Source of the DNA: Candidatus Aminicenantes bacterium
Lineage (GTDB): Bacteria > Acidobacteriota > Aminicenantia > Aminicenantales > UBA4085
Direction of reading: 5' to 3'
NCBI GenBank assembly: GCA_026393855.1
Contig: JAPKZJ010000035.1
Span: forward strand, 1 to 52,657
Length of the DNA stretch: 52,657 bases
Positions 29,958-39,355 of this stretch are shown here, piece after piece. Position 1 is the stretch's first letter; every line of letters starts with the position of its first letter. The notes beneath the pieces were generated by a model. That model was not told where the DNA came from. It worked only from the letters and a program-made list of their open reading frames with translations, and made no database searches. The translations under genes were made by a program, and so were the position numbers.

Positions 29958-32666
29958 ATGAGCGAAAACATCGTTCTCAGGGGAGTCCGCGTCCACAATC
30001 TCAAGAACGTCGACGTGGACGTGCCCCTGGACAAGCTGATCGTCGTCACCGGAGTCAGCGGCTCGGGCAAGTCCAGCCTGGCCTTCGATACCCTGTACGC
30101 CGAGGGCCAACGCCGCTACATCGAGTCGCTGTCCTCCTACGCCCGCCAGTTCCTGGAGCGGATGGACAAGCCCGAGGCCGACCTCATCGACGGTCTGCCG
30201 CCGGCCATCGCCATCCAACAGAAGGCCGCGACCAAGAACCCCCGCTCGACGGTGGCCACGGTCACCGAAGCCTACGATTACCTGCGGGTTCTCTACGCCC
30301 GGATCGGGACCGTCCACTGCCTGCAATGCGGCCAACCGGTCGGGCGGGACACCATCGACGCCATGGCCGATGCCCTGCTAGCCGAACCGGCCGGAACCAA
30401 AGTCACAATCAGCTTCCCCTGGCCGGCCGAAAAAGGCCTGGCGCCCCTCAAAAAGCTTGGATTCTACCGGCTGATCCGGGGCGGTCAGGTCGTGGCTTTC
30501 GAAGAAGCCTCGTTCGGCAAGGCCGAGACCCTGGACGTCTTCGTCGACCGGCCGGTCCTGGACCCTGCCGACCGCGACCGCCTGGTCGACTCGCTCGAGC
30601 TCGGCCTTAAGCACGGAGGCGGCCGGGTTCAGGCCGTGACGGACGACGGCCGGATCCTGCCGTTCTCCGACAAGCTCGAATGCAAGGCCTGCGGCATCCC
30701 CTACGAGGACCCCTTCCCCAACCTCTTCTCCTTCAACAGTCCGCAGGGCGCCTGCCCCGACTGCCACGGCTTCGGGGATCTGGCCGTGATTGACGAGGAC
30801 AAGGTCATCCCGGACTCGTCCATTTCCCTGCAGGACGGGGCCATCGAGCCATGGACCAAGCCCGTGTCCAAGGGCGTCATGAAGGAGATGCTGCGGGCGG
30901 CCCGCAAGCGCAAGATCCCCATCGACGTCCCGTTCGCCCGGCTCAGCCCGGCCCAGCGGGAATTCGTCATGAACGGGGACGGCGAGTGGTACGGCGTCAA
31001 GGGCTTCTTCGACTGGCTGCAAACCCGCAAGTACAAGGTCCAGGTCCGGGTTTTCTTGAGCCGCTACCGCAAATACGTGCCCTGCCCGGCCTGCCGCCAG
31101 ACCCGGCTCAATCCGCGGGCCTTAAGCGTCCGGGTCGGCGGCCTCTCGATCGGCGACGCGGTCCGAATGACGGTCCAGGAGGCGCACGCTTTCTTCTCGG
31201 AGCTGCAGCTCCGGCCGTCCGAAGCCAAGGTGGCGGAAAAACTGGTGGCCGAGATCCTGGGCCGGCTGAAGTTTCTGCTCGAGGTCGGGCTGGATTACAT
31301 CTCCCTCGACCGGATGACGTTCACCCTGAGCGGCGGCGAGGCCCAGCGGATCAACCTGGCCGCCGCCTTGAGCTCCAGCCTGGTCGGGACGCTGTTCGTC
31401 CTGGACGAGCCCTCGATCGGCTTGCACCCGCGCGACAACGGCCGCCTGATCCAGATCCTGCGCTCGCTCAAGGACGTCGGCAACACCGTCCTGGTCGTGG
31501 AGCACGACCCGGAGATCGTACGGGCCGCCGAGCACATCATCGACATGGGGCCGCGGGCGGGCGAGCACGGCGGCGAGCTGCAGTTCTCCGGTTCGAGCCG
31601 GGATTTCTTCGCCCACTCCGATTCTTTGACTGCGCGCTACATGCGGGGCGAGAAGTCCGTCCCCGTGCCCAAGGTCCGGCGGACGCCGGACCGCTTCCTG
31701 CTCGTCCGGGACGCCCACAAGCACAACCTCAAGCACCTGGACGTGCGGCTGCCGCTCGAAGTGTTCGCCTGTCTCACCGGCGTCTCGGGCTCGGGCAAGA
31801 GCACCCTGCTCAACGACATTCTCTACCAAGGCTGGGCCGGAGAAGCCCATGACGGCTTCGCCGAGATCCGCGGCCTGGACTTCATCGACAAGATCGTCAT
31901 GGTCGACCAATCGCCCCTGAGCGCCTCGCCCCGCTCCATCCCCGCCACCTACACCAAGGCCATGGACGGCATCCGCGACCTGTTCAGCCAGACCCGCGAG
32001 GCCAAGGCCCGCGGCTTCAAGCCGGGCGATTTTTCATTCAACACCAAAGGCGGCCGCTGCGAGGAGTGCGAAGGCGCCGGCCGCCAGGTCGTCGAGATGC
32101 AGTTCCTGAGCGACGTCACGCTCGTCTGCGAGGCCTGCAAGGGCCGCCGCTTCAAGCCCGAGATCCTGGACATCCGCTACCGGAACCGGTCCATCGACGA
32201 TGTCCTGCATACGACCGTAGAAGACGCCCTGGAGTTCTTCTCCGACCGGCCGGACATCATCCGCCGGATCAAGCCCCTGGCCGAGGTCGGGCTGGGCTAC
32301 CTGCGCCTGGGCCAGCCGACCACGACCCTCTCGGGCGGCGAGCTGCAGCGGATCAAGCTGGCTTTCCACCTGATCCACGAACGCGATCGCCGAGTGCTGT
32401 ACCTCTTCGACGAGCCGACCATCGGCCTCCATCCGGACGACGTCGCCGCGCTTCTCAGGGCCTTGCAGAAGCTGGTGGCCGAGGGCCACTCGCTGATCGT
32501 CATCGAGCACAATCTGGACGTCATCAAGACCGCCGACTACGTCATCGACCTGGGGCCCGAGGGGGGCGAGCGGGGCGGCGAGATCGTGGCCCAAGGCACG
32601 CCGGAGGAAGTGGCCCGCTCGAAGCGCTCGGCCACGGCCAAGTACCTCAAGAAAGCCCTCCTCTAG
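29958..32666 (+). CDS. uvrA: Excinuclease ABC subunit UvrA
   Basis: UvrA is the damage-sensing ATPase of nucleotide excision repair. The 902-residue protein has two ABC units: Walker [10 protein letters not shown] near 30 and again G-V-S-G-S-G-K-S-T near 608; signature motifs L-S-G-G-E-A-Q-R near 455 and L-S-G-G-E-L-Q-R near 793. Zinc cysteines lie at C-K-A-C...C-P-D-C (about 242-267) and C-E-E-C...C-E-A-C (about 702-725). The segment that binds UvrB (about 130-235) is present but somewhat shorter than in E. coli, so the total is below the usual 940. I chose ATG 29958; a TTG nine bases upstream lies at the promoter. uvrB and uvrC are not here. Confidence 0.95.
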   Translation: MSENIVLRGVRVHNLKNVDVDVPLDKLIVVTGVSGSGKSSLAFDTLYAEGQRRYIESLSSYARQFLERMDKPEADLIDGLPPAIAIQQKAATKNPRSTVATVTEAYDYLRVLYARIGTVHCLQCGQPVGRDTIDAMADALLAEPAGTKVTISFPWPAEKGLAPLKKLGFYRLIRGGQVVAFEEASFGKAETLDVFVDRPVLDPADRDRLVDSLELGLKHGGGRVQAVTDDGRILPFSDKLECKACGIPYEDPFPNLFSFNSPQGACPDCHGFGDLAVIDEDKVIPDSSISLQDGAIEPWTKPVSKGVMKEMLRAARKRKIPIDVPFARLSPAQREFVMNGDGEWYGVKGFFDWLQTRKYKVQVRVFLSRYRKYVPCPACRQTRLNPRALSVRVGGLSIGDAVRMTVQEAHAFFSELQLRPSEAKVAEKLVAEILGRLKFLLEVGLDYISLDRMTFTLSGGEAQRINLAAALSSSLVGTLFVLDEPSIGLHPRDNGRLIQILRSLKDVGNTVLVVEHDPEIVRAAEHIIDMGPRAGEHGGELQFSGSSRDFFAHSDSLTARYMRGEKSVPVPKVRRTPDRFLLVRDAHKHNLKHLDVRLPLEVFACLTGVSGSGKSTLLNDILYQGWAGEAHDGFAEIRGLDFIDKIVMVDQSPLSASPRSIPATYTKAMDGIRDLFSQTREAKARGFKPGDFSFNTKGGRCEECEGAGRQVVEMQFLSDVTLVCEACKGRRFKPEILDIRYRNRSIDDVLHTTVEDALEFFSDRPDIIRRIKPLAEVGLGYLRLGQPTTTLSGGELQRIKLAFHLIHERDRRVLYLFDEPTIGLHPDDVAALLRALQKLVAEGHSLIVIEHNLDVIKTADYVIDLGPEGGERGGEIVAQGTPEEVARSKRSATAKYLKKALL

Positions 32667-32757
32667 CGGCGCCTGAGGCTTTGTCCGGCAAGCCTCTCCG
32701 TAAACATCGCAAAAAAAGCCCGGCACCGCACCGGCCGGAAAGAGGGCCGGGGCGGCG

Positions 32758-32787
32758 TTGACACCCTTCGCGGCGGTGTGCTATACA
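32758..32787 (+). promoter_or_regulatory. Promoter abutting the next start codon
   Basis: A perfect TTGACA (32758-32763) is followed after 18 bases by TATACA (32782-32787). The ATG at 32794 is 7 bases after the -10 box, exactly where transcription should start, so the mRNA is probably leaderless. Confidence 0.6.
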
Positions 32788-32793
32788 CCGCCC

Positions 32794-33516
32794 ATGGCCA
32801 GAAAAGCCCACAAGTCCATAAAAAACGCCGGCGTCATCGCCTTTCTATTGACCGCCTCGGGATGCCTGCTCGCCCTGGAGCTCATCACCCACTTCGAGTT
32901 TCTCCTTCATTTGGCGGCCATCCCGCTCGAAATCCTGATCGCCGTGATCCTGGTCGAGCGCTACATGGAGCGCCACGAGAGCCGGGAGCGGCGGCGCCAT
33001 CTGATGTACATCAAGAGCACCATGTTCCGCTCGGACATGCGGACCCTGTTCATCACCAACTTCCACGCCCTCAAATCGCCGGCCTTGACCATGACCCGGA
33101 TCAAGGCCGCCTCGCTCGACGAGCTGCGGGCCATGCAGGCTTCGGCCGCGTCGATCGAGTACCGGTCGGTCGAGGCGATGGAGCCGGTCATCATGGAGTA
33201 CGTCAAGGCCGAGCGCGTCTGGCAGGCTTTTCTGGAGCGGGCCATCAACAACAACTTCGAGGAAATCTTCTACCGGATGATCGACATCCTCCACTTTCTC
33301 TACGACGTCAAGCTGTTCAAGGAAAACAACCCCGACAAGCTGTTCATCCTGGAGGCCGAGAAGCGGGAGCCGCTGATGCGCAAGGCGGAGAAGGTCCTGC
33401 ACGACGGCATCCTGGCCTTTTTGGACTATGCCATCGAGCTCAAGGAAAAGACGCCGGCCATGTTCGACGAGGTGATGGCCGATTACGAGATGACCGAGCT
33501 GATCCGGGGGATCTGA
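32794..33516 (+). CDS. Unrecognised two-helix membrane protein with helical cytoplasmic domain
   Basis: I do not recognise this 240-residue protein. Two membrane helices lie close to the N-terminus (about 11-30 and 33-54: GVIAFLLTASGCLLALELI and FLLHLAAIPLEILIAVILV). They are followed by a highly charged, helical domain of some 180 residues (R-H-E-S-R-E-R-R-R-H start). The charged domain is probably cytoplasmic. The protein starts at ATG 32794 on a likely leaderless mRNA. It ends one base before the stop of a convergent DUF502 gene, so the two transcripts must overlap. Confidence 0.65.
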   Translation: MARKAHKSIKNAGVIAFLLTASGCLLALELITHFEFLLHLAAIPLEILIAVILVERYMERHESRERRRHLMYIKSTMFRSDMRTLFITNFHALKSPALTMTRIKAASLDELRAMQASAASIEYRSVEAMEPVIMEYVKAERVWQAFLERAINNNFEEIFYRMIDILHFLYDVKLFKENNPDKLFILEAEKREPLMRKAEKVLHDGILAFLDYAIELKEKTPAMFDEVMADYEMTELIRGI

Positions 33517-33517
33517 G

Positions 33518-34102
33518 TCAGCGGATTTCGTCCGGGCCGATGATCCCGCCCGAGAGGACCGCGTTCATGGCTTCGGTCACCGTCCAATCGAGATCCCTCA
33601 CCTTGGCCTCCCGGACCAAGGTGACGAAACCCGCCGTCGGGTTGGGCGCGGTCGGGATGTAGAGCTTGAGCAGGGTCTCGCCGGCAGTCGCGTCGCGCAC
33701 CGTTCCCATGACGAAGCCGATCGACCAAACGCCCGGCGCGAAGTGCTCGACCAGGACGACCCGGTTGAGCCCCTGCTTCTCCGGAAGAGCGAAGGCCCGG
33801 CCGAGCTGCATGCCCAGCTTGTAGATCGATTTGATCATCGGGATGTGGCGGGAGGCCTTCTCGACCAGGGCGAATAGCCAGCGGCCCAGCCAATTCGAGG
33901 CCGCGAGCCCGAGAAGGTAGAGGAAGACGAGGGCCAGCAGAAGGCCCAGCCCGGGGATGCGCAGGCCGATCCATTTCTCGACCAGGCGGGCGACCCGCTG
34001 ATCCACGGTCAGGTAGAGGAAGCGCAGGGCGAAAAAGGACAAGGCCAGGGGCAGCAGGGCCAGAAAGCCCCGGAATATAAAAGCCTTGAAGTGCTTGAAC
34101 AC
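33518..34102 (-). CDS. DUF502 family membrane protein
   Basis: The protein (194 residues from GTG 34102) has two membrane segments (about 8-30 and 50-72). Between and after them lie the DUF502 features: FRGFLALLPLALSFFALRFL, IPGLGLLLALVFLYLLGLAASN, then the soluble block PMIKSIYKLGMQLG and FVMGTVRDATAGETLLKLYIPTAPNPTAGF. The family function is unknown; it is widespread in bacteria and plants. I chose GTG 34102, 5 bases after the lapA stop, because homology begins there. A TTG at 34204 would add 34 Pro/Arg-rich residues that overlap lapA. Confidence 0.75.
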   Translation of the reverse strand: MFKHFKAFIFRGFLALLPLALSFFALRFLYLTVDQRVARLVEKWIGLRIPGLGLLLALVFLYLLGLAASNWLGRWLFALVEKASRHIPMIKSIYKLGMQLGRAFALPEKQGLNRVVLVEHFAPGVWSIGFVMGTVRDATAGETLLKLYIPTAPNPTAGFVTLVREAKVRDLDWTVTEAMNAVLSGGIIGPDEIR

Positions 34103-34107
34103 GCGGG

Positions 34108-34368
34108 TCAGGAACGGCCGGAGAGCTGGGCCGGCTGAGGCGGGATGGGTTCTCCCCCGCCCGTTTGACGGCGGCCGCGCCGGCGGCCGAAATGGGCCAG
34201 CCAATAGCCGGCGAAAAAGCCGGCTAAGAAGATGACCGGCACCAGGATGACCTGGGACATGGCGATCTTCCAGAAAAACAGCCGATAAGTGATGACCTGG
34301 GTGTTCTGAACGAACAGGATCACCATCAGTCCCCCCAGGACGATCAGGATCACGGTCTTCGTCTTCAT
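34108..34368 (-). CDS. LapA-domain (DUF1049) membrane protein
   Basis: The 86-residue protein has two membrane helices (about 5-21 and 40-60) joined by a short loop with Q-N-T-Q-V-I-T-Y-R-L-F-F-W, the hallmark of LapA/YciS proteins. Those work with LapB to control LPS assembly in E. coli. Here the neighbour is a DUF502 gene, not lapB. The tail is basic and Pro-rich. GAGGAGG precedes ATG 34368 at a good distance. Confidence 0.83.
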   Translation of the reverse strand: MKTKTVILIVLGGLMVILFVQNTQVITYRLFFWKIAMSQVILVPVIFLAGFFAGYWLAHFGRRRGRRQTGGGEPIPPQPAQLSGRS

Positions 34369-34402
34369 GCCGCCCCTCCTCGGAGTCGCGCCGCGTTGAT
34401 GA

Positions 34403-35482
34403 TCACAGCCATTTCTTGCGCCGGAAGAACCCGACCATCGTCAGGGCGATCGCGATCATAATCCCCCAGATCATGAAATACCCCAGTCGCCACTTGGTCT
34501 CCGGTAAGTTCTCGAAGTTCATGCCGTAGACGCCGACGATGAACGTCAGCGGGATGAAAATGGTCGAGATGATGGTCAGAACCTTCATGATCTCGTTCAT
34601 CCGGTTGCTGATGCTCGACAGATAGGTCTCGACCATGCCCGAGAGCATGTCCCGGTAGGTCTCGATGTTGTCGATGACTTGGATGGTGTGATCGTAGACG
34701 TCGCGAAAGAAGATATTCGTCGCATCTTGGATCAGGCTGGATTCCACCCGCTCCAGGCCGGCCACTACTTCGCGCAGCGGCCAGACCGACTTCCGTAGAT
34801 AGATCATCTCCCGCTTCAGGCCGTGGATCTCGTGCATGGTCTCCTTGCGGGGATTGTCGACCAGCTCCTCCTCCAGCGTCTCGATCCGCTCGCCCAGCTT
34901 CTCCAGGACGACGAAATAGTGGTCGACGACCGCGTCGAGCAGGGCGTAGGCCAGGTAGTCGGGCCCCAGCTTGCGGATGCGGCCTTTGTTGTGCCGGATA
35001 CGGTCCCGGATCGGGTCGAACATATCCCCCTCCCGCTCCTGGAAGGAGATGAGGAAATTCCGGCCCACGATCAGACTGAGCTGGTCGGTGTCGACCTCGC
35101 CCTTGGCCCCGTCGTACTCCAGCATCCGGACGACGAGGTAGATCATGTCGCCCAGGTCCTCCATCTTGGGCCGCTGGGAGGTCGTCAGGATGTCCTCCAG
35201 GATCAGCGGGTGGAGGCCGAAATGGCCGCCGATCGTCTCGATGATCGCGGGATCGTGCACGCCGTCGACGTTGATCCAGGTGACGCTGGCGGTGTCCCGG
35301 AAAGCGAAGCAGTCCTGGCAGGAGGCGGCCTCCTTCTCCAGAAATTTCTCGCCGTCGTAGTCGAGGATGGTGATGCGGGGCTTTCCGGTCTTGGGCTCGC
35401 CGACATAGACCAGGCTTCCCGGAGCCAGTCCGTCCTTGCGCGATCGTCGCGCCCCATTCCTCAAAATCCCTTTGACCGGCAT
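34403..35482 (-). CDS. corA: Magnesium/cobalt transport protein CorA
   Basis: CorA is a pentameric inner-membrane channel for Mg2+ (also Co2+, Ni2+). The 359-residue protein has a large soluble domain, a long stalk helix (about 240-300) and two C-terminal membrane helices. The selectivity motif Y-G-M-N-F lies between them near residue 324, and the chain ends in the basic RRKKWL. Length and layout are normal. GAGGAGGA precedes ATG 35482. It is followed on the same strand by the lapA/DUF502 pair. Confidence 0.95.
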   Translation of the reverse strand: MPVKGILRNGARRSRKDGLAPGSLVYVGEPKTGKPRITILDYDGEKFLEKEAASCQDCFAFRDTASVTWINVDGVHDPAIIETIGGHFGLHPLILEDILTTSQRPKMEDLGDMIYLVVRMLEYDGAKGEVDTDQLSLIVGRNFLISFQEREGDMFDPIRDRIRHNKGRIRKLGPDYLAYALLDAVVDHYFVVLEKLGERIETLEEELVDNPRKETMHEIHGLKREMIYLRKSVWPLREVVAGLERVESSLIQDATNIFFRDVYDHTIQVIDNIETYRDMLSGMVETYLSSISNRMNEIMKVLTIISTIFIPLTFIVGVYGMNFENLPETKWRLGYFMIWGIMIAIALTMVGFFRRKKWL

Positions 35483-35564
35483 GAGCGAAATCCTCCTCAG
35501 CCCCGTCTTGAGCGGGCGAACCCGCCCTCAGGATAACGCGAAACGCCGGCTATTGCCAGCGCCC

Positions 35565-36677
35565 TCAGCGGCCACGGCGCTCGGGCTTTTCGGGCTTCTC
35601 GGGCTTCGGCTCCGGTTTGACGTTTTCGGGCTTCTCCGGCTTTTCGGGCGCCGCGTAAGCCGGCTCCAGGCCGACCTTGGCCCGGATTGCCGTATCCAGA
35701 TCGTTGGCCAGCTCGGGCTTTTCTTTGAGCAGCTTTTTGACGTTGTCCCGGCCCTGGCCGACCCGCTCGCCGTTGTAGGAGTACCACGTCCCCGACTTTT
35801 CGATCAGCCCGACGTTGACCCCCATGTCCACCAGATCGCCTTCGCGCGAGATGCCCTCGCCGTAGATGATGTCGAACTCGCAGTCCCGGAAGGGCGGGGC
35901 CATCTTGTTCTTGACGATCTTGACCTTGACCCTGTTGCCAACGACCTGATCGCCCTCCTTGAGGGCGGTCATCCGCCGAACGTCGACCCGCAGCGAGGCA
36001 TAGAACTTAAGCGCTCGGCCGCCCGTGGTCGTCTCGGGGTTGCCCAGGAAGAAGCCGATCTTCTCCCGAATCTGGTTGATGAAGATGAAGCAGGTCTTGG
36101 ACCGGGCCACGATGGCGGTCAGCTTGCGCAGGGCCTGGCTCATCAACCGGGCCTGCAGGCCCATGTGGGCGTCGCCCATCTCCCCTTCCAGCTCGGCTTT
36201 CGGGACCAGGGCGGCCACGGAATCGATGACGATCACGTCCACGGCGCCGCTGCGGACCAGGACCTCGGCAATCTCCAGCCCCTGCTCGCCGTAGTCGGGC
36301 TGGGAAATCAGCAAGTTGTCGATATCCACGCCGATTTTGGCCGCGTAGCTGGGGCTGAGGGCGTGCTCGGCGTCGATGAAGGCGGCTTGGCCGCCCCGCC
36401 GCTGGGCTTCGGCGATGACGTGCAGCGCCAGGGTGGTTTTCCCGGTGGCTTCAGGGCCGAAGATCTCCATAACCCGCCCGCGGGGGAACCCGCCGATGCC
36501 CAGGGCTAGGTCGAAGGAGATGGACCCGGTCGGGATGGCCGGGACCTTGAGGGCCGCGTCACGCTGGCCGAGCTTCATCACGGCGCCCTTGCCGTACTGC
36601 TTCTCGATCTGGGAAACGGCCGCTTCGATGGCCTTGGCTTTAGACACGCCTTTCTGTTCTTGTTCGTCGTCTTTCAT
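35565..36677 (-). CDS. recA: Recombinase RecA
   Basis: RecA coats single-stranded DNA, pairs it with homologous duplex and triggers LexA cleavage. The 370-residue protein has Walker A G-P-E-A-T-G-K-T (74-81), the catalytic region [13 protein letters not shown], loop L1 ([22 protein letters not shown]) and loop L2 ([17 protein letters not shown]). The C-terminal tail is unusual: about 30 residues of repeated P-E-K-P/P-E-P-K in place of the normal acidic tail. GAGGAGG precedes ATG 36677, so I preferred it to an ATG 36 bases upstream. No clear LexA box is visible in the 57 bases before the gene. Confidence 0.96.
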   Translation of the reverse strand: MKDDEQEQKGVSKAKAIEAAVSQIEKQYGKGAVMKLGQRDAALKVPAIPTGSISFDLALGIGGFPRGRVMEIFGPEATGKTTLALHVIAEAQRRGGQAAFIDAEHALSPSYAAKIGVDIDNLLISQPDYGEQGLEIAEVLVRSGAVDVIVIDSVAALVPKAELEGEMGDAHMGLQARLMSQALRKLTAIVARSKTCFIFINQIREKIGFFLGNPETTTGGRALKFYASLRVDVRRMTALKEGDQVVGNRVKVKIVKNKMAPPFRDCEFDIIYGEGISREGDLVDMGVNVGLIEKSGTWYSYNGERVGQGRDNVKKLLKEKPELANDLDTAIRAKVGLEPAYAAPEKPEKPENVKPEPKPEKPEKPERRGR

Positions 36678-36734
36678 TCGATCCTCCTCGTTCCGGCGCG
36701 ACGGCCGGATCATCTATCCTTTAAAAACAATCGA

Positions 36735-38399
36735 TCAGCCCATAATGCCGGTGATTTCCCCGTCGTCCGAGATGTCGATCTTCTCGGCGGCCGGGGCCTT
36801 GGGCAGGCCCGGCATGGTCATGATCTCGCCGCACAGGGCCACGACGAAGCCCGCCCCGGCGCTCAACGAAGCGTCGGTGACCGTGATCGCGAAATCGCGC
36901 GGCCGGTTGAGGAGCTTAGCGTTGTCCGAGAGCGAATACTGGGTCTTGGCGATGCAGACGGGCACGGCGGCGAACCCGTCGGCCTCGAAGCGCTGCAATT
37001 TCTTGCGGGCCTTGGGCTCGATGGAAACCCGGGCTGCACCGTATACCTTGCCTGCGATGGTTTCAATTTTGTCGGCCAGGGGGGCTTCCAGAGGGTAGAG
37101 GAACTTGAAATCGGCGGGGTCCGTCTCCGCCGCTTCGATCACCTGCTTAGCCAATTCGAGGCCGCCCCGGCCGCCCTGGCCGAAGACGTCGCTCAAGGCG
37201 TAGCGGAAGCTTTCCTTGCGGGCCAGCTCGTCGAAAGCCTTGACCTCGGCTTCGGTATCGGTCGGGAACTTGTTCAGGGCGACCACCAGCGGGAGCCCGA
37301 AAAAGCGCACATTCTCGACATGTTTCTGCAGGTTTTCAAAACCTTTTTCGATCGCCGAGATGTTCTCCGTGTTGAGTGCTTTGATGTCGACGCCGCCGTG
37401 GTACTTGAGCGACCGCAGGGTGGCCACGATGACCACTGCAGCCGGAGGCGGGACATGCCCGGTCCGGACGACGATGTCCATAAATTTCTCGGCTCCCAGC
37501 TCGGTGGCGAAGCCGCTTTCGGTGACGACATAATCGGCCAAGCGAAGGGCCAAACCGGTGGCGATGACCGTATTGGTGCCGTGGGCGATGTTGGCAAACG
37601 GCCCGCCGTGGACAAATGCGGGATTGCCTTCCAGCGTTTGGACGAGATTGGGCTTGAGAGCTTCTTTCAGCAGGGCGGCCATGGCCCCGGCCGCCTTGAT
37701 TTGGGCCGCCGTGACAAGCTTGCCGTCGGGAGCGTACCCAACCACGATCCGGCCAAGCCTCGCCTTCAGATCGGCCAGGTCCTTGGATAAACACAAGATG
37801 GCCATGACCTCGGAGGCGGCGGTGATATCAAACCCGGTCTCCCGGCCCAGGCCTCCGTTGGGATCATTCAAGCCGACGAGGATGCTCCGCAGGGCCCGCT
37901 CGTTCATATCCATGGCCCGCTTCCAAGTCACTTTCCGGCCGTCCAGGGTGCCGGCGGGGCCCTCGAAGTGAAGCCGGTTGTCGATCATGGCGGCCAACAA
38001 ATTATGGGCCGTGGTGACGGCGTGAATATCGCCGTTGAAATGCAGGTTGATGTCCTCGCTGGGATAGACCTTGGCCTTGCCGCCGCCCGTGGCGCCGCCC
38101 TTCATTCCGAAGACGGGGCCGAGAGACGGCTCGCGCAGGGCCACCATGGCCTTCCGGCCCAGAAGGGCTAAGGCGTCTGTCAAGCCCACCGCGGTCGTGG
38201 TTTTGCCTTCGCCGGCGGGAGTGGGCGTCATGGCCGTGACCAGGATAAGCCGGCCGGCGCCTTTAGCGGCCGGTTCGGCATCTCGAGTTTTGATCTTGGC
38301 CTTATACTTGCCGTAGGGTTCCAAGGATTCGGGGGTAAGGCCGAGCTTGGCTGCGATCTCTTGGATCGGCTGTACGCCAATCGGGGTCTTTTCTGCCAT
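36735..38399 (-). CDS. fhs: Formate-tetrahydrofolate ligase
   Basis: This ATP-dependent enzyme joins formate to tetrahydrofolate to give 10-formyl-THF, feeding one-carbon metabolism and the methyl branch of the Wood-Ljungdahl pathway. The 554-residue protein is of normal length. It has the P-loop T-P-T-P-A-G-E-G-K-T-T (58-68), the folate/formate block EPSLGPVFGMKGGATGGGKAKV, the nearby GDIHAVTTAHNLLAAMIDN, and FVHGGPFANIAHGTNT. AGGAGA precedes ATG 38399; an ATG 54 bases upstream is less likely. No other Wood-Ljungdahl gene is in the window, though a URO-D-type methyltransferase lies 1.2 kb away. Confidence 0.95.
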   Translation of the reverse strand: MAEKTPIGVQPIQEIAAKLGLTPESLEPYGKYKAKIKTRDAEPAAKGAGRLILVTAMTPTPAGEGKTTTAVGLTDALALLGRKAMVALREPSLGPVFGMKGGATGGGKAKVYPSEDINLHFNGDIHAVTTAHNLLAAMIDNRLHFEGPAGTLDGRKVTWKRAMDMNERALRSILVGLNDPNGGLGRETGFDITAASEVMAILCLSKDLADLKARLGRIVVGYAPDGKLVTAAQIKAAGAMAALLKEALKPNLVQTLEGNPAFVHGGPFANIAHGTNTVIATGLALRLADYVVTESGFATELGAEKFMDIVVRTGHVPPPAAVVIVATLRSLKYHGGVDIKALNTENISAIEKGFENLQKHVENVRFFGLPLVVALNKFPTDTEAEVKAFDELARKESFRYALSDVFGQGGRGGLELAKQVIEAAETDPADFKFLYPLEAPLADKIETIAGKVYGAARVSIEPKARKKLQRFEADGFAAVPVCIAKTQYSLSDNAKLLNRPRDFAITVTDASLSAGAGFVVALCGEIMTMPGLPKAPAAEKIDISDDGEITGIMG

Positions 38400-38469
38400 G
38401 GGCGGGAATTCTCCTTGGCGCTTAGTGTAACCGGGAAGGGGGGCCGGCTTCAACCGATTTCCCTTGCAC

Positions 38470-39282
38470 TTAACGATTCAAGCTCAGGTAGAGCAGGTCA
38501 TAGTCCTGGATCAGCCCGTGGTCGGCGAAGCTGAAATAGCGATTATTGCCGATGACCAGGTGGTCCAGGACTTTGAGCTGCATGACCCGGGCGGCGAAGA
38601 CGAGCTCGCGGGTGATTTCCCGGTCGCAGGACGAGGGATCGGGATCGCCCGAGGGGTGATTATGGACGAAGACCAAGGCCGTGGCGTTGCAGCGCAGGGC
38701 CTCCTTCATGATCTCGCGCGGGTAGACGGCGCTTGAATCGACCGTCCCTTCGAAAAGGGTCCGCTCCTCGACAATCTGGTTTTTCGGGTCGAGGAAGAGG
38801 ACTTTGAAACATTCCCGCTTGAGATCCCGCATGGCGTGATAGAGATAGTCGAAGGCTTCCCCCGAGGAGCGGCAGAACGGGCGGGCCAGCATCCGGTCCT
38901 TGAGGAATCGCCGCGAGACCTCCTGCACCAAACGGATGCCGAAGACGTTGTGGGCCCCGATGCCCTCGATCTGCTGCAAGTCCCGGGCGTCGGCTTCCAG
39001 GACGCCCCGCAGGGAACGGAACTCGCGAAGCGCCCGGCGGGCCGCCCCCTTACAGTCTCGGCGGGGAGTCCCCAGGGTGAGGAGGAGCTCGATGACTTCG
39101 TGGTCGAGGAAGGCATTGAGCCCCGCCTGGAGGAATTTTTCGCGCAGCCGCCTCCGGTGCCCTTCCCTGTCGTCGGCCGGATCGGGGCCGGGTTCGAGGT
39201 CGCGGGAGGCCGATGGGGGGACCTGCGCGACCAGAACATCCGTCCCGGCCGGAGCATCGTCGTCCATCTCGTATCGATCCAT
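38470..39282 (-). CDS. radC: RadC/JAB-domain protein
   Basis: The 270-residue protein has an N-terminal helix-hairpin-helix region (DLQQIEGIGAHNVFGIRLV, about 101-120) and a C-terminal JAB metalloprotease-like domain. The zinc motif is H207-N-H209-P-S-G-D-P-x-P-S-x-x-D220. Despite the name, the role of RadC in repair is doubtful. About 40 acidic and Pro-rich residues precede the usual start (REGHRRRLREKF), longer than in most RadC proteins. ATG 39282 lacks a strong ribosome site, and ATG 39267 is an alternative. Confidence 0.9.
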   Translation of the reverse strand: MDRYEMDDDAPAGTDVLVAQVPPSASRDLEPGPDPADDREGHRRRLREKFLQAGLNAFLDHEVIELLLTLGTPRRDCKGAARRALREFRSLRGVLEADARDLQQIEGIGAHNVFGIRLVQEVSRRFLKDRMLARPFCRSSGEAFDYLYHAMRDLKRECFKVLFLDPKNQIVEERTLFEGTVDSSAVYPREIMKEALRCNATALVFVHNHPSGDPDPSSCDREITRELVFAARVMQLKVLDHLVIGNNRYFSFADHGLIQDYDLLYLSLNR

Positions 39283-39355
39283 GGATTTTCCCGGACACTA
39301 GATAGACGCTTGCGGCGGCCCGTTGTCGCATTCGGGAAAGAAAAAGTGACTCGGG

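Noticed and set aside
32700-32757. Intrinsic terminator after uvrA
   Set aside because: A GC-rich hairpin is present, but the only T-run (the complement of AAAAAAA near 32711) would serve minus-strand transcription, where no gene needs it.
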